A stretch of 64,000 nt of DNA. Source: Sporosarcina sp. FSL K6-3457. GTDB lineage: Bacteria; Bacillota; Bacilli; Bacillales_A; Planococcaceae. The first letter of the stretch is position 1; each line of letters starts with the position of its first letter. Positions 44,191 through 52,750 of this stretch are shown here, piece by piece. The stretch lies in assembly GCF_038007285.1 (NCBI RefSeq), contig NZ_JBBOWX010000002.1, positions 1 to 64,000 on the forward strand, written 5' to 3'. Under the pieces are notes generated by a model that was not told the DNA's origin, made no database searches, and saw only the letters and a program-made list of their open reading frames with translations. The position numbers and the translations under genes are program-made.

Positions 44191-44967
44191 TTATTTACCT
44201 TTAAATACAGGCTTTCGTTTCTCGGCAAATGCCGTCAATGCTTCCGTTCGATCTTCTGTTGGAATCGTCATTTCATACGCTTTGCGCTCGATGGCAAGAC
44301 CTGTCTGTAAATCTACGTTCATGCCGTGTTTAATGGCAAATTTGGCTTGCTGCAAAGCAATTGGACCGTTTGCAAGGATTGAATCGGCAAAGTTTGTCGT
44401 TTCCTGTAGTAAATTATCCGCTGGTGTAGTTCTTGTGACAACACCGTAGGTAAATGCCTCGGCTGCTGATAATTTACGAGCTGTCAAAATCAGTTCAAGC
44501 GCCTTCGCCTCACCAATTAACCGTGGTAACCGCTGTGTTCCGCCAGCTCCTGGAATGATGGCTAATCCTGTTTCGGTTAATCCCATCAACGCTGTGTCAG
44601 CCGCAATCCGGAAATCGCATGCGAGTGCCAGTTCCATCCCACCGCCGAAAGCGAAGCCGTTCATCATCGCAATTGTCGGCTGTGGTAAGTTTTCGATGGC
44701 TGTAAAGACATCACCGATTTTGTAAATATTGCGCTTTACTTGCCAATCGGTTAATAATTTGCGTTCCTTCAGGTCAGCACCTACACTAAATGCACGATTA
44801 CCAGAGCCTGTGAAAATCACGACACGAATATCTGGATTGATGCGAATGGATTCTGTAATTTGCCCAAGTTCAACCAGCATATCATAATTGAATGCATTCA
44901 TTGCTCCTGGTCGATCAAGTGTTATAAAAGCAATATTACCTGTCTGCTTGTAGTGAATGGTCTCCAT
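44191..44967 (-). CDS. Enoyl-CoA hydratase/isomerase family protein
   Basis: 258 residues, standard crotonase fold. Oxyanion-hole blocks are FSVGADLKER (about 62-71) and ALACDFRIAADTALMGLTE (about 112-130), with active-site Glu candidates in GLTETGLAIIPGAGGTQRLPR. ATG at 44967 is preceded by a GGGGG-type site. It hydrates 2-enoyl-CoA or a related acyl-CoA in fatty-acid or amino-acid catabolism. The substrate is not readable. Monocistronic; no FadR box was seen upstream. Confidence 0.88.
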   Translation of the reverse strand: METIHYKQTGNIAFITLDRPGAMNAFNYDMLVELGQITESIRINPDIRVVIFTGSGNRAFSVGADLKERKLLTDWQVKRNIYKIGDVFTAIENLPQPTIAMMNGFAFGGGMELALACDFRIAADTALMGLTETGLAIIPGAGGTQRLPRLIGEAKALELILTARKLSAAEAFTYGVVTRTTPADNLLQETTNFADSILANGPIALQQAKFAIKHGMNVDLQTGLAIERKAYEMTIPTEDRTEALTAFAEKRKPVFKGK

Positions 44968-45061
44968 GGTATATTCCCCCTTGAATCAAACATTTACTTA
45001 ACTAGAACATACCATTTTACGAGGCTGGATGCTATCTGGAATGTTTTTTTAGTAATAATAG

Positions 45062-45089
45062 TTGTAAAATGGTACTTTTTTGATATACT
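45062..45089 (+). promoter_or_regulatory. Sigma-A promoter of the EAL/HDOD gene
   Basis: TTGTAA (45062-45067), 16-bp spacer, TATACT (45084-45089), about 20 bp before the start codon. Confidence 0.55.
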
Positions 45090-45109
45090 ACTGGAAATGA
45101 GGTGGGTAG

Positions 45110-46345
45110 GTGAAAGGAATAGATATATTTGTAGGTAGGCAACCGATATTGAATCAGGACGGCGATATCTTTGCTTACGAATTATTGTATAGGAATAGCA
45201 CCGATAATTTTTTTCCAGGGGTTGATTCCGACACAGCGACTATTGGGTTACTTGTCAATACATTTCTATCGATTGGTGTTGAAAAGGTTGCGGGTAAAAG
45301 TGTGGCATTCATCAATTTTTCGGGGGAGCTACTAGCTCAGGATATTTTTACAACCTTGAAACCTGACCGAGTGGTTATAGAGATTTTGGAAGATGTTGAG
45401 ATTACGCCGTCACTTCTTACTAAAATGCGATTGTTAAAAGCGGAAGGATTCAAGCTAGCTTTAGATGATTTTATCTTGCAAAAACAATACATGGTACATA
45501 TGGAATTATTCGATCTTGTTGATATTGTTAAGGTCGATTACATAAATACGACTGCTACCGAACGATTAGAGATAGAGGCATTTATAAAGAAATATCCTGA
45601 TATTATGTTACTAGCGGAAAAGATTGAGACAGAGCAGCAATTTCAGCAAGCAGAAAAATCTGGATACAAACTATTTCAAGGCTATTTCTTTGCTAAACCT
45701 GAAATCATTTCGGGAATTGAAATTCCATCAAACGTCAGTCTTCATTTTCAAATTATCGAGCTATTTAATGCCGAATCCCCGAACATTGATGAAATCGCTA
45801 GCCTCATTATGCGTGATATGTCACTGTCATACAAATTGCTACGGTTTATCAATACGTTAGCATTCCAAGTGCCGAAACGCATCAGTTCCATCAAACAGGC
45901 CATTGTCATCATTGGATTGCAGGAAACTAAAAAATGGGTGATGCTCCTTGCGCTACATGAAATGGGAGATGGTCAAGGAAGAGGCCGTACTAAAGCCCTC
46001 GTCGATTACTCATTAACGCGTGCCAAAATGTGCGAGCTCCTTGCCAAGCACGAAGGCAAGAAAAATGCAGAAGAATACTTCCTTGCCGGCATGTTTTCTC
46101 TTATCAATGTCATCATGAAACGGGACTGGGACGATATATTGGAACTCATCCCATTATCCAATCTAGTCGCACGTACATTGAGGGGCGAGGAGACAGAAAT
46201 TACATCGTCTCTCCAACTTACTGAAGCAATCGAACGTTTTAATTGGGAGCGACTCAAACAACTTACTGAGGAAATCGGCATTGACGACTCCAAGCTAAGT
46301 GCCTATTCCCTAGAAGCCCATCGCTGGGCACAAACGGTTGACTAA
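45110..46345 (+). CDS. EAL-HDOD domain signalling protein (YuxH-like)
   Basis: 411 residues. N-terminal EAL-type domain (about 1-200) begins GRQPILNQDGDIFAYELLYR; EAL itself is replaced by YELLYR, though LALDDF and KVDYI correspond to metal-site regions, so c-di-GMP hydrolysis is doubtful and a binding role possible. The HDOD domain (about 205-400) lacks the HD metal pair, as usual. B. subtilis YuxH has this architecture. Start is a GTG at 45110 after GAGGTGGG. Cytosolic. Confidence 0.85.
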   Translation: MKGIDIFVGRQPILNQDGDIFAYELLYRNSTDNFFPGVDSDTATIGLLVNTFLSIGVEKVAGKSVAFINFSGELLAQDIFTTLKPDRVVIEILEDVEITPSLLTKMRLLKAEGFKLALDDFILQKQYMVHMELFDLVDIVKVDYINTTATERLEIEAFIKKYPDIMLLAEKIETEQQFQQAEKSGYKLFQGYFFAKPEIISGIEIPSNVSLHFQIIELFNAESPNIDEIASLIMRDMSLSYKLLRFINTLAFQVPKRISSIKQAIVIIGLQETKKWVMLLALHEMGDGQGRGRTKALVDYSLTRAKMCELLAKHEGKKNAEEYFLAGMFSLINVIMKRDWDDILELIPLSNLVARTLRGEETEITSSLQLTEAIERFNWERLKQLTEEIGIDDSKLSAYSLEAHRWAQTVD

Positions 46346-46348
46346 CAA

Positions 46349-46391
46349 CTAACCGCTCGCTTCGTTTACTTTACGGAGTGGGTGGTTTTTT
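46349..46391 (+). terminator. Possible terminator of the EAL/HDOD gene
   Basis: An imperfect stem from AACCGCTC to GAGTGGGTGGTT followed by TTTTTT. Pairing is weak, but the T-run directly follows. Confidence 0.4.
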
Positions 46392-46440
46392 TAGGGTGAG
46401 TATGCATAGGCGTGGGGCGAGGCGGTCCCAGTTCGCACGA

Positions 46441-46768
46441 GGTGTCCGAGTTCTGCGAATCCGTAGACGAGTTTCTGGTAACGGTGTCTCAGTTCCGTTA
46501 AGAGGTGTCCCAGTTTGCCGGTGGTGTCCGAGTTTCATGAATCCGTATCCGAGTTTCGAGCATCGGTGTCCCAGTTTCGTCAAAAGGTGTCCCAGTTCGC
46601 GCGGGGTGTCCGAGTTTCATGAATCTATATACGAGTTTCAGGCATCGATGTCCCAGTTCAATCAAAAGGTGCCCCAGTTCGCGCAGGGTGTCCGAGTTTC
46701 ATGAATCCGTATACGAGTTTCAGGCAACGGTGTCTCAGTTCCATCAAAAGGTGTCCCAGCTCCCCGAA
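46441..46768. repeat. Array of four 82-bp units, each of four 19-21 bp modules
   Basis: Exactly four 82-bp units (46441, 46523, 46605, 46687), with a partial module upstream from about 46424. Each unit consists of modules of 21, 21, 21 and 19 bp, each beginning GT-N4-(C/G)AGTT: GTGTCCGAGTT, GTATACGAGTT, GTGTCCCAGTT and GTGTCCCAGTT. This is the same unit length, module lengths and head motif as the array at 28604-29296 (read on the minus strand), but with different module tails. It lies between the EAL/HDOD gene and degV. Confidence 0.92.
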
Positions 46769-46860
46769 TACCTCGACCACTTTCTATCCCCAATCGCTCA
46801 CTTCGCAATTCCCATTTCTCCTCATTTTAGGTAGAATAGAATACAGGAGTTGATTAGAAA

Positions 46861-47706
46861 GTGAAAACAGCAATTGTTACTGATAGCACGGCTTATTTAC
46901 CTGCGCATCTATTAGAAGAACTAGATATTCATATGATTCCGCTTACCGTAACACTAAACGGGAAGGCGTACGATGAAGAAATCAATCTGACGTCAACTGA
47001 CTTTTATGATAAAGTACGTGGTGATGCTCCACTACCGAAGACATCACAGCCACCTGTTGGCAAATTCGTTGAACTTTATGAGTCGTTAAAAGAAACATAT
47101 GACGCGGTCATTTCTATTCATTTATCAAGCGGTATCAGCGGTACATACGCAGGTGCGGGACAAGCTGGCGAAATGGTAGAAGGTATTGACGTACGCACAT
47201 TCGATTCGGAAATATCATGTTACCCACAAGGATTTTACGTGCTACGCGCGGCACAACTTGCGCAACAAGGAGCAACGCCGGACGCAATTATGGCAGAACT
47301 CGCAGAAATGAAACAAACACTGCGCGCTTATTTCATGGTAGACGATCTCACGCACCTCCAGCGGGGCGGCAGATTATCCAGTGCACAAGCACTCATCGGT
47401 GGATTACTCCAAGTGAAGCCACTACTTCATTTCCAAGAAAAAGTAATTGTCCCTTTCGAAAAGGTTCGGACGCGCAAAAAGGCTATGAAGCGCATCGTAG
47501 ATTTACTGGCGGAAGACGCAGCCAAAATGCCGCTAGAAGCAGTTATCATACATGGCAATCAACCCGAAGAAGCCGAAACTTGGCTCGCGCAATTAACCGA
47601 GCAATTACCAGACGTCCAATTTACCATTAGTCACTTCGGACCCGTCATTGGTACACATCTAGGCGAAGGTGCAATGGGACTTGGCTGGGTAAAACGACAA
47701 GCTTGA
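46861..47706 (+). CDS. degV: DegV-family fatty-acid-binding protein
   Basis: 281 residues. DegV fold: N-terminal MKTAIVTDSTAYLP, then LPKTSQPPVGKF, SIHLSSGISGTYAGA (fatty-acid carboxylate-binding Ser/Thr) and a C-terminal FGPVIGTHLGEGAMG. These proteins bind fatty acids and, in other Firmicutes, feed fatty-acid kinase. Start is a GTG preceded by AGGAGTTGATT. It lies upstream of comFA, the yvyE-degV-comF neighbourhood known from Bacillus. Confidence 0.87.
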   Translation: MKTAIVTDSTAYLPAHLLEELDIHMIPLTVTLNGKAYDEEINLTSTDFYDKVRGDAPLPKTSQPPVGKFVELYESLKETYDAVISIHLSSGISGTYAGAGQAGEMVEGIDVRTFDSEISCYPQGFYVLRAAQLAQQGATPDAIMAELAEMKQTLRAYFMVDDLTHLQRGGRLSSAQALIGGLLQVKPLLHFQEKVIVPFEKVRTRKKAMKRIVDLLAEDAAKMPLEAVIIHGNQPEEAETWLAQLTEQLPDVQFTISHFGPVIGTHLGEGAMGLGWVKRQA

Positions 47707-47814
47707 ACTAGAACGCAGCTATTGCTACGTCCTGTGGCAATAGTTACATAACCTGAACGTGGGAAGGATGCACAGTTCACTCCTTCTCACATGCAGGCCC
47801 AGGAGGTGTTGCAG

Positions 47815-49194
47815 TTGATCGATACATTTGACCCGGCAGTCAGGGATTTCCTGACTGGCCGTATTTGGCTTCGACTGCACACGCCGTTTTCCACGGAAAC
47901 AATTGACGCCCATATCCTGTCACAACATATCAAACCCCTTCCTGGCATCACATCCATCAAGACATTTGCAAACAGAGCACATCATTTCTGCAATCGTTGT
48001 GAAAACGACAACCAGTCGCGTTTCACAACATTCGATTGCGCAAAATGTAACGGTCCCTGCACCTATTGCCGACATTGCCTCAAAATGGGGCGTGTTTCAA
48101 CCTGCACCGAACTCATCACCTGGAACGGGGAATTGCCAACATATCTAACAACCCACTCACTCGCCTGGCAAGGCATACTAACCCCACGCCAACAACAAGC
48201 ATCCGACGAACTGACAAATAGCACGACTAAAGGCATTCCACACCTTATTCACGCTGTTTGCGGAGCAGGGAAAACCGAAATTTTATTCGCTCCTATTCAC
48301 AAACTATTACTTGAAGGCAAACGTGTATGTATCGCGGCCCCTCGCGTCGACGTCATCCTTGAACTCGAACCGCGTCTGTGCACAGCATTCCCGCAAACTG
48401 CAATCGCAGCATTATACGGAGGCACGGAATCGACGACGGCAGCTCCTCAACTTATTCTGGCAACAACACATCAGCTCTATCGATTTCGTCACGCATTCGA
48501 TGCCATCTTCGTCGATGAAGCCGACGCATTTCCTTATACAGCAGACGAAACGCTACGAAGAGCCGTCCAAAAAGCAGTGAAGCCCAATGCACCCGTCCAT
48601 TTTGTCACCGCTACTCCGTCGGATAAACTACTGGCAGACATGAAAAAAGTAGGGCGAATCTCAACCATTAATCGTCGTTACCATGGCTATCCATTACCTG
48701 TCCCGCGGTATAGCGCTCTATGGAATTACGCCAAGCATATTCAAAAAGGCAGGCTACCAAAAAAACTTGTTGATTGGACAGCGCAATGCCTGAAACAACA
48801 GCAGCCATTCCTCATCTTCTTCCATAACATTGCACTCATGGAGGAGGCGGAGCCTTTATTCAAACAGCTCGACACACGTATTCACGCGGTCCATGCATCA
48901 CATCCCAATCGAAAAGAGCATGTTCAGGCACTACGCAATAAAGCCATTCCTGGTCTACTCACCACAACTATTCTAGAGCGTGGTATCACTATCTCCAACG
49001 TCCAAGTCGCCGTCGTCGGGGCAGAGCAGCTCATTTTCAACAAAGGCGCACTGATTCAAATCGGCGGTCGTGTCGGACGCTCAGCACAATGCCCAACAGG
49101 TGACTTCGTGCTATTTCACCACGGCATCACCTACGCCATGGATGCGGCAAAAAACGATATTATTCAGCTCAATAAAGGAGGCGTCCGCATATGA
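47815..49194 (+). CDS. comFA: DNA-uptake helicase ComFA
   Basis: 459 residues. N-terminal four-cysteine zinc module (CNRCENDN, CAKCNGPCTYCRHC, about 62-95), then a superfamily-2 helicase core: Walker A HAVCGAGKTE, DEAD-type box FVDEAD, TATPS (motif III) and QIGGRVGRS (motif VI). ComFA drives single-stranded DNA across the membrane during transformation. I chose a TTG at 47815, six bases after AGGAGGTG; an in-frame ATG at 47791 lies upstream of that ribosome binding site. It overlaps comFC by 4 bp. Expected to be ComK-activated. Confidence 0.9.
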   Translation: MIDTFDPAVRDFLTGRIWLRLHTPFSTETIDAHILSQHIKPLPGITSIKTFANRAHHFCNRCENDNQSRFTTFDCAKCNGPCTYCRHCLKMGRVSTCTELITWNGELPTYLTTHSLAWQGILTPRQQQASDELTNSTTKGIPHLIHAVCGAGKTEILFAPIHKLLLEGKRVCIAAPRVDVILELEPRLCTAFPQTAIAALYGGTESTTAAPQLILATTHQLYRFRHAFDAIFVDEADAFPYTADETLRRAVQKAVKPNAPVHFVTATPSDKLLADMKKVGRISTINRRYHGYPLPVPRYSALWNYAKHIQKGRLPKKLVDWTAQCLKQQQPFLIFFHNIALMEEAEPLFKQLDTRIHAVHASHPNRKEHVQALRNKAIPGLLTTTILERGITISNVQVAVVGAEQLIFNKGALIQIGGRVGRSAQCPTGDFVLFHHGITYAMDAAKNDIIQLNKGGVRI

Positions 49195-49799
49195 ACGAAT
49201 GCCTCCTCTGTGAACAATCCATCGCCGCTATACCATCATGGCAGGCTCTACTCGGACTCGAAAAGCAGACTAACATTTGCCGAGATTGTTCAAAAAAGTT
49301 CCAGCGTGCCGATAATAAAGAAGAGTGTGAAATACTTGACCAAGTTACATCGCTGTATACTTATAACGAAGCGATGCGCGATTATTTGCACCAATTCAAA
49401 TTTCTACAGGATGTTCGATTAGCAGAGGTCTTTGCCGATGAATTGCGTAACTCTTTAATAGGAGACGCTATGATTGTTCCGATTCCTATGCATCCGGAAA
49501 AAAAGATTCAACGGACCTTTGCCCATGTAGACGAACTGTTGAAAAGTGCCCGCATTCCCTACACGCATCTACTCGAAAAAATAGACACAGAGGCAATGGG
49601 CGAAAAATCTAAAGCACAACGTCTTGCGATGAAACCTTTATTCACGGTGAAAATGGGAACTACCATTCAACCGGGGACGTACATATTAGTAGATGATATT
49701 TACACAACTGGCACAACGCTGCGTCATGCGGCAACTGTTTTAAAAGAAGCAGGTGCAACGCGAGTTAAAGCGATTACACTTATACGAGCAGAAAGATAA
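49191..49799 (+). CDS. comFC: Competence protein ComFC
   Basis: 202 residues. N-terminal zinc ribbon (CLLCEQ ... CRDC) and a type I phosphoribosyltransferase-like domain with ILVDDIYTTGTTL (about 165-177). Required for efficient transformation together with ComFA. The start ATG overlaps the comFA stop (ATGA), with no comFB gene between them. Confidence 0.9.
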   Translation: MNECLLCEQSIAAIPSWQALLGLEKQTNICRDCSKKFQRADNKEECEILDQVTSLYTYNEAMRDYLHQFKFLQDVRLAEVFADELRNSLIGDAMIVPIPMHPEKKIQRTFAHVDELLKSARIPYTHLLEKIDTEAMGEKSKAQRLAMKPLFTVKMGTTIQPGTYILVDDIYTTGTTLRHAATVLKEAGATRVKAITLIRAER

Positions 49800-49821
49800 C
49801 TTAACGAGGAGATTGATGGAA

Positions 49822-50238
49822 ATGGCTGAACTACGAGATTGTCCAACATGTGGTGAATTTTTTAACTATACAGGCGTACGGGATGTGTGTGGGAAGTGCG
49901 CGATGAACGAAGAAAAAATGTACGAAGAAGTCTTTCGTTTTCTAAGAAGACGTGAAAATCGTGCAGCGACGATTGAACGAATTGTTGAGGTAACGGGTGT
50001 AACGGAATCATTGTTACACAAATGGGTGCGTAAAGGACGACTGCAACCCGCTCTGTTCCCAAACCTTGGCTACCCTTGTGATAATTGCGGGAAACTAACG
50101 AACAAAGGGAAACTATGTGAAAGCTGTGCATCAAACATTCAAAATGACTTGGCAACATTTGAAGCTGTAACAGAATTTAGGGAATCCATTGTAGAAAAAG
50201 ACAGAGCAACATACCTTGCAGATCGCAAACGGAGATGA
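49822..50238 (+). CDS. yvyF: Flagellar operon protein YvyF
   Basis: 138 residues. Zinc-finger-like Cys pairs CPTCGEFF and CGKC at the N-terminus, a helix-turn-helix-like centre (TIERIVEVTGVTESLLHKWV, about 50-70) and a second Cys group CDNCG/CESC (about 89-108). Matches YvyF throughout. The ATG at 49822 aligns with MAEL of B. subtilis and is 9 bases after GAGGAGA. Conserved between comFC and flgM; its role is not established. Confidence 0.85.
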   Translation: MAELRDCPTCGEFFNYTGVRDVCGKCAMNEEKMYEEVFRFLRRRENRAATIERIVEVTGVTESLLHKWVRKGRLQPALFPNLGYPCDNCGKLTNKGKLCESCASNIQNDLATFEAVTEFRESIVEKDRATYLADRKRR

Positions 50239-50288
50239 TAGCAAACCGGTAGTTTACGGACGAACCGCTTTTTTAATACGAAAGACCC

Positions 50289-50315
50289 TAAACGTTTGCG
50301 AACTTATGCCGAAAT
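50289..50315 (+). promoter_or_regulatory. Sigma-D promoter of flgM
   Basis: TAAA (50289-50292), 15-bp spacer, GCCGAAAT (50308-50315; consensus GCCGATAT), about 67 bp upstream of the flgM ATG. In B. subtilis flgM is likewise driven by sigma-D. Confidence 0.8.
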
Positions 50316-50381
50316 AAAGAATAAGCTAATACAAAAAGCATAAGCTAAACAATATAGTGTAAACGAAAGGAGCGAGATCAG

Positions 50382-50645
50382 ATGAAAATCCAGAAATTTA
50401 ATATCCCTGCCATTAATCCATACAAAACAAATCAGTTAAAGGCAGAACAGTTAGAACAAAAATCAAAAATGCAAACAGACAAACTTGAAATTTCATCCGA
50501 AGCGAAGCAACTATCGGAAATTTCACCATTCACTGTCCAAAGAAACGAGCGCGTCGAGCAACTAAAAACAGAAATCGAAGCAGGCACATACAAAGTAGAT
50601 GCAGAACAGCTCGCTTCCAACTTGGCGAAGTACTACAAAGCGTAA
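50382..50645 (+). CDS. flgM: Anti-sigma-D factor FlgM
   Basis: 87 residues, the usual size. Lys/Gln-rich disordered N-terminal half and a C-terminal sigma-binding helix pair (NERVEQLKTEIEAGTYKVDA, LASNLAKYY). Holds sigma-D inactive until the hook-basal body is complete. GAAAGGAGCGAG precedes the ATG. Begins the flgM-flgN-flgK-flgL run. Confidence 0.92.
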   Translation: MKIQKFNIPAINPYKTNQLKAEQLEQKSKMQTDKLEISSEAKQLSEISPFTVQRNERVEQLKTEIEAGTYKVDAEQLASNLAKYYKA

Positions 50646-50670
50646 AAAAAAATGAAAGCAGGCAAAAAAC

Positions 50671-51168
50671 ATGTCCATTACTAAAATCTTGACGTCACTC
50701 GACAATCTGGAAAAACTGCATAGAAGCCTATTACGGATTGCCTACGACAAGACAGCGGTCATTAAGAACGGGGACATGGAAGGACTCGACCAATTGCTGA
50801 AAGACGAGCAATCCCATCTAGCTGCCATCATCCAAACGGACGGTTTACGGCAACGCGATGTGGCAACCTATTTGGCTGATCAAGGACGATCAGTACCACA
50901 AGCTCCGACAGTCACCGATTTGCTCGAAGCCGTATCAGAAGCGGATAAGAAAAGCCTTGAGGAGGCGAGGGACCGTCTCCTGCATGCGATTCATGACTTG
51001 AAATGGCAAAACGATTTGAACCAGAAGCTGACCTACCAGTCTCTTCAGTTCGTGAATCTATCGCTGGACATGGTCCGACCGCGCCCGGAATCCACCAACT
51101 ACTCAAAAACAGAAATCAGCGGACAAAAAGTATCGAAAGAACAAGTCTCTTTCGACTCACAAGCCTAA
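50671..51168 (+). CDS. flgN: Flagellar chaperone FlgN (YvyG)
   Basis: 165 residues, fully helical. Export chaperone for the hook-filament junction proteins FlgK and FlgL, encoded just downstream. The N-terminus LTSLDNLEKLHRSLLRIAYD and central long helices fit the FlgN family. The ribosome binding site GAAAGCAGG is modest. Confidence 0.85.
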   Translation: MSITKILTSLDNLEKLHRSLLRIAYDKTAVIKNGDMEGLDQLLKDEQSHLAAIIQTDGLRQRDVATYLADQGRSVPQAPTVTDLLEAVSEADKKSLEEARDRLLHAIHDLKWQNDLNQKLTYQSLQFVNLSLDMVRPRPESTNYSKTEISGQKVSKEQVSFDSQA

Positions 51169-51183
51169 GGAGGAACACCCACC

Positions 51184-52734
51184 ATGCGCTCATCATTTAT
51201 GGGATTAGAAACAAGTAAACGCGGCCTATTCACCCAACAATCCGCACTCTATACAACAGGTCACAACATCAGTAACGCCAACACACTCGGCTACTCACGC
51301 CAACGGGTCAACATGGAAGCAACAGCAGGCCATCCAGGCGTCGGCCTCAACGCAGGTACAATGCCTGGCTTCCTTGGGACAGGTGTCCAGGCGGGGTCTA
51401 TTCAGCGGATTCGGGATGGCTTCGTGGATCATCAGTATAGGCAGGAATCTACAAAGCTCGGTTATTGGGATACGACGTCTAAAGCCATTTCTCAGATGGA
51501 AGATGTTTTAACAGAGCCTTCGCATTATGGATTGCAAAAATCACTCAGTGAGTTTTGGTCGTCGTTACAGGATTTGGCAGCCAATCCGGAAAATAATGGA
51601 GCACGCGCTGTTGTTGCGCGCAGGGGGGAAGCTGTAGCAGACTCCTTTAACTATATGCACAGATCATTGAAAGAAATTCAAACAAACTTAGGAAAAGAAA
51701 TTGGCATCACAACAAAAGATATCAACTCTATTCTTAAACAAATTGCAGGGTTAAACGATCAAATTGCAAAAGTAGAGCCGAATGGCTATATGCCAAATGA
51801 TTTATATGATGCGCGAGATTTACTATTAGATGAGCTATCGGCGATTGTTCCTATTGAAACAGAATATGTACCTTCGGGTGGGCGTGCACTGGCAATCGCC
51901 GAAGGGACGGTTACGGTAAAGCTAAAGCTTGAAGGTGAAACTGTAACAATCGTTAACGGGCGGGATTTTGCTGAGCTCCAGACAGACCCGCAAGAGCTGG
52001 TTGAAGTGGATGTAAATGGAACAATCATCAACCATCCAGTCGAAGGTATTAAAGTTTCCGCCTTAAGTACTAATCCAGATGGAACTGCAGCAGGAGCTGC
52101 TACACATAACTTCGATAAGTTTTCAGATATAGGTAAATTAAAATCCTTGGTGAACTCCTACGGAACCACAGACGGCAAAGGATTATATCCTGAAATGCTT
52201 ACCAAACTAGATACGATGGCAAATAATTTTATGGCGGAGTTTAACAGAATTCATCAGCTTGGTTTTACATTGGCTACTGATGGGGATCCATCAGTTGGTG
52301 GTGGTTTATTTTTTGAAGATGCAACTGCGGGGGCTGGAGGCATAAAAGTACTTCAGGCTATTATTGATGATCCGAGTCTCATAGCAGCTTCTATTGCTAC
52401 TGGCGAAGAAGGTCAAGGGGCAAATGCATTGGCTCTTTCGAATATGCAATTCACAGCCTTAATCAGTGGTGCGACACTCCAAACTTATTTTCAAGGTGTT
52501 ATCGGTGAACTAGGAGTAGATGGCGAACAGGCCCAAAAATTTGCTTATAACACGGCTACGCTATTAGGTGCGGTAGAACATCGCCGGGCATCCATTATCT
52601 CCGTGTCACTTGATGAAGAAATGACAGATATGATCAGATTCCAACAGGCCTATAATGCATCTGCTCGTATGATTACTGTGGTGGATGAGACACTTGATAA
52701 AATTATCAACGGCATGGGAATTGTCGGCAGGTAA
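51184..52734 (+). CDS. flgK: Hook-associated protein FlgK
   Basis: 516 residues. The conserved N-terminal D0/D1 segment LETSKRGLFTQQSALYTTGH is followed by NISNANTLGYSRQRV. The C-terminal DMIRFQQAYNASARMITVVD and the TLDKIINGM end complete the coiled-coil pair that stacks in the hook-filament junction. AAGGAGGAAC precedes the ATG. Confidence 0.95.
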   Translation: MRSSFMGLETSKRGLFTQQSALYTTGHNISNANTLGYSRQRVNMEATAGHPGVGLNAGTMPGFLGTGVQAGSIQRIRDGFVDHQYRQESTKLGYWDTTSKAISQMEDVLTEPSHYGLQKSLSEFWSSLQDLAANPENNGARAVVARRGEAVADSFNYMHRSLKEIQTNLGKEIGITTKDINSILKQIAGLNDQIAKVEPNGYMPNDLYDARDLLLDELSAIVPIETEYVPSGGRALAIAEGTVTVKLKLEGETVTIVNGRDFAELQTDPQELVEVDVNGTIINHPVEGIKVSALSTNPDGTAAGAATHNFDKFSDIGKLKSLVNSYGTTDGKGLYPEMLTKLDTMANNFMAEFNRIHQLGFTLATDGDPSVGGGLFFEDATAGAGGIKVLQAIIDDPSLIAASIATGEEGQGANALALSNMQFTALISGATLQTYFQGVIGELGVDGEQAQKFAYNTATLLGAVEHRRASIISVSLDEEMTDMIRFQQAYNASARMITVVDETLDKIINGMGIVGR

Positions 52735-52750
52735 GAAGGAGGAGCTTTAA

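Noticed and set aside
46378..46834. Cys/Pro/Ser-rich proteins in the third array
   Set aside because: The unit is 82 bp, not a multiple of 3, so successive units would be read in different frames; no ribosome binding site.
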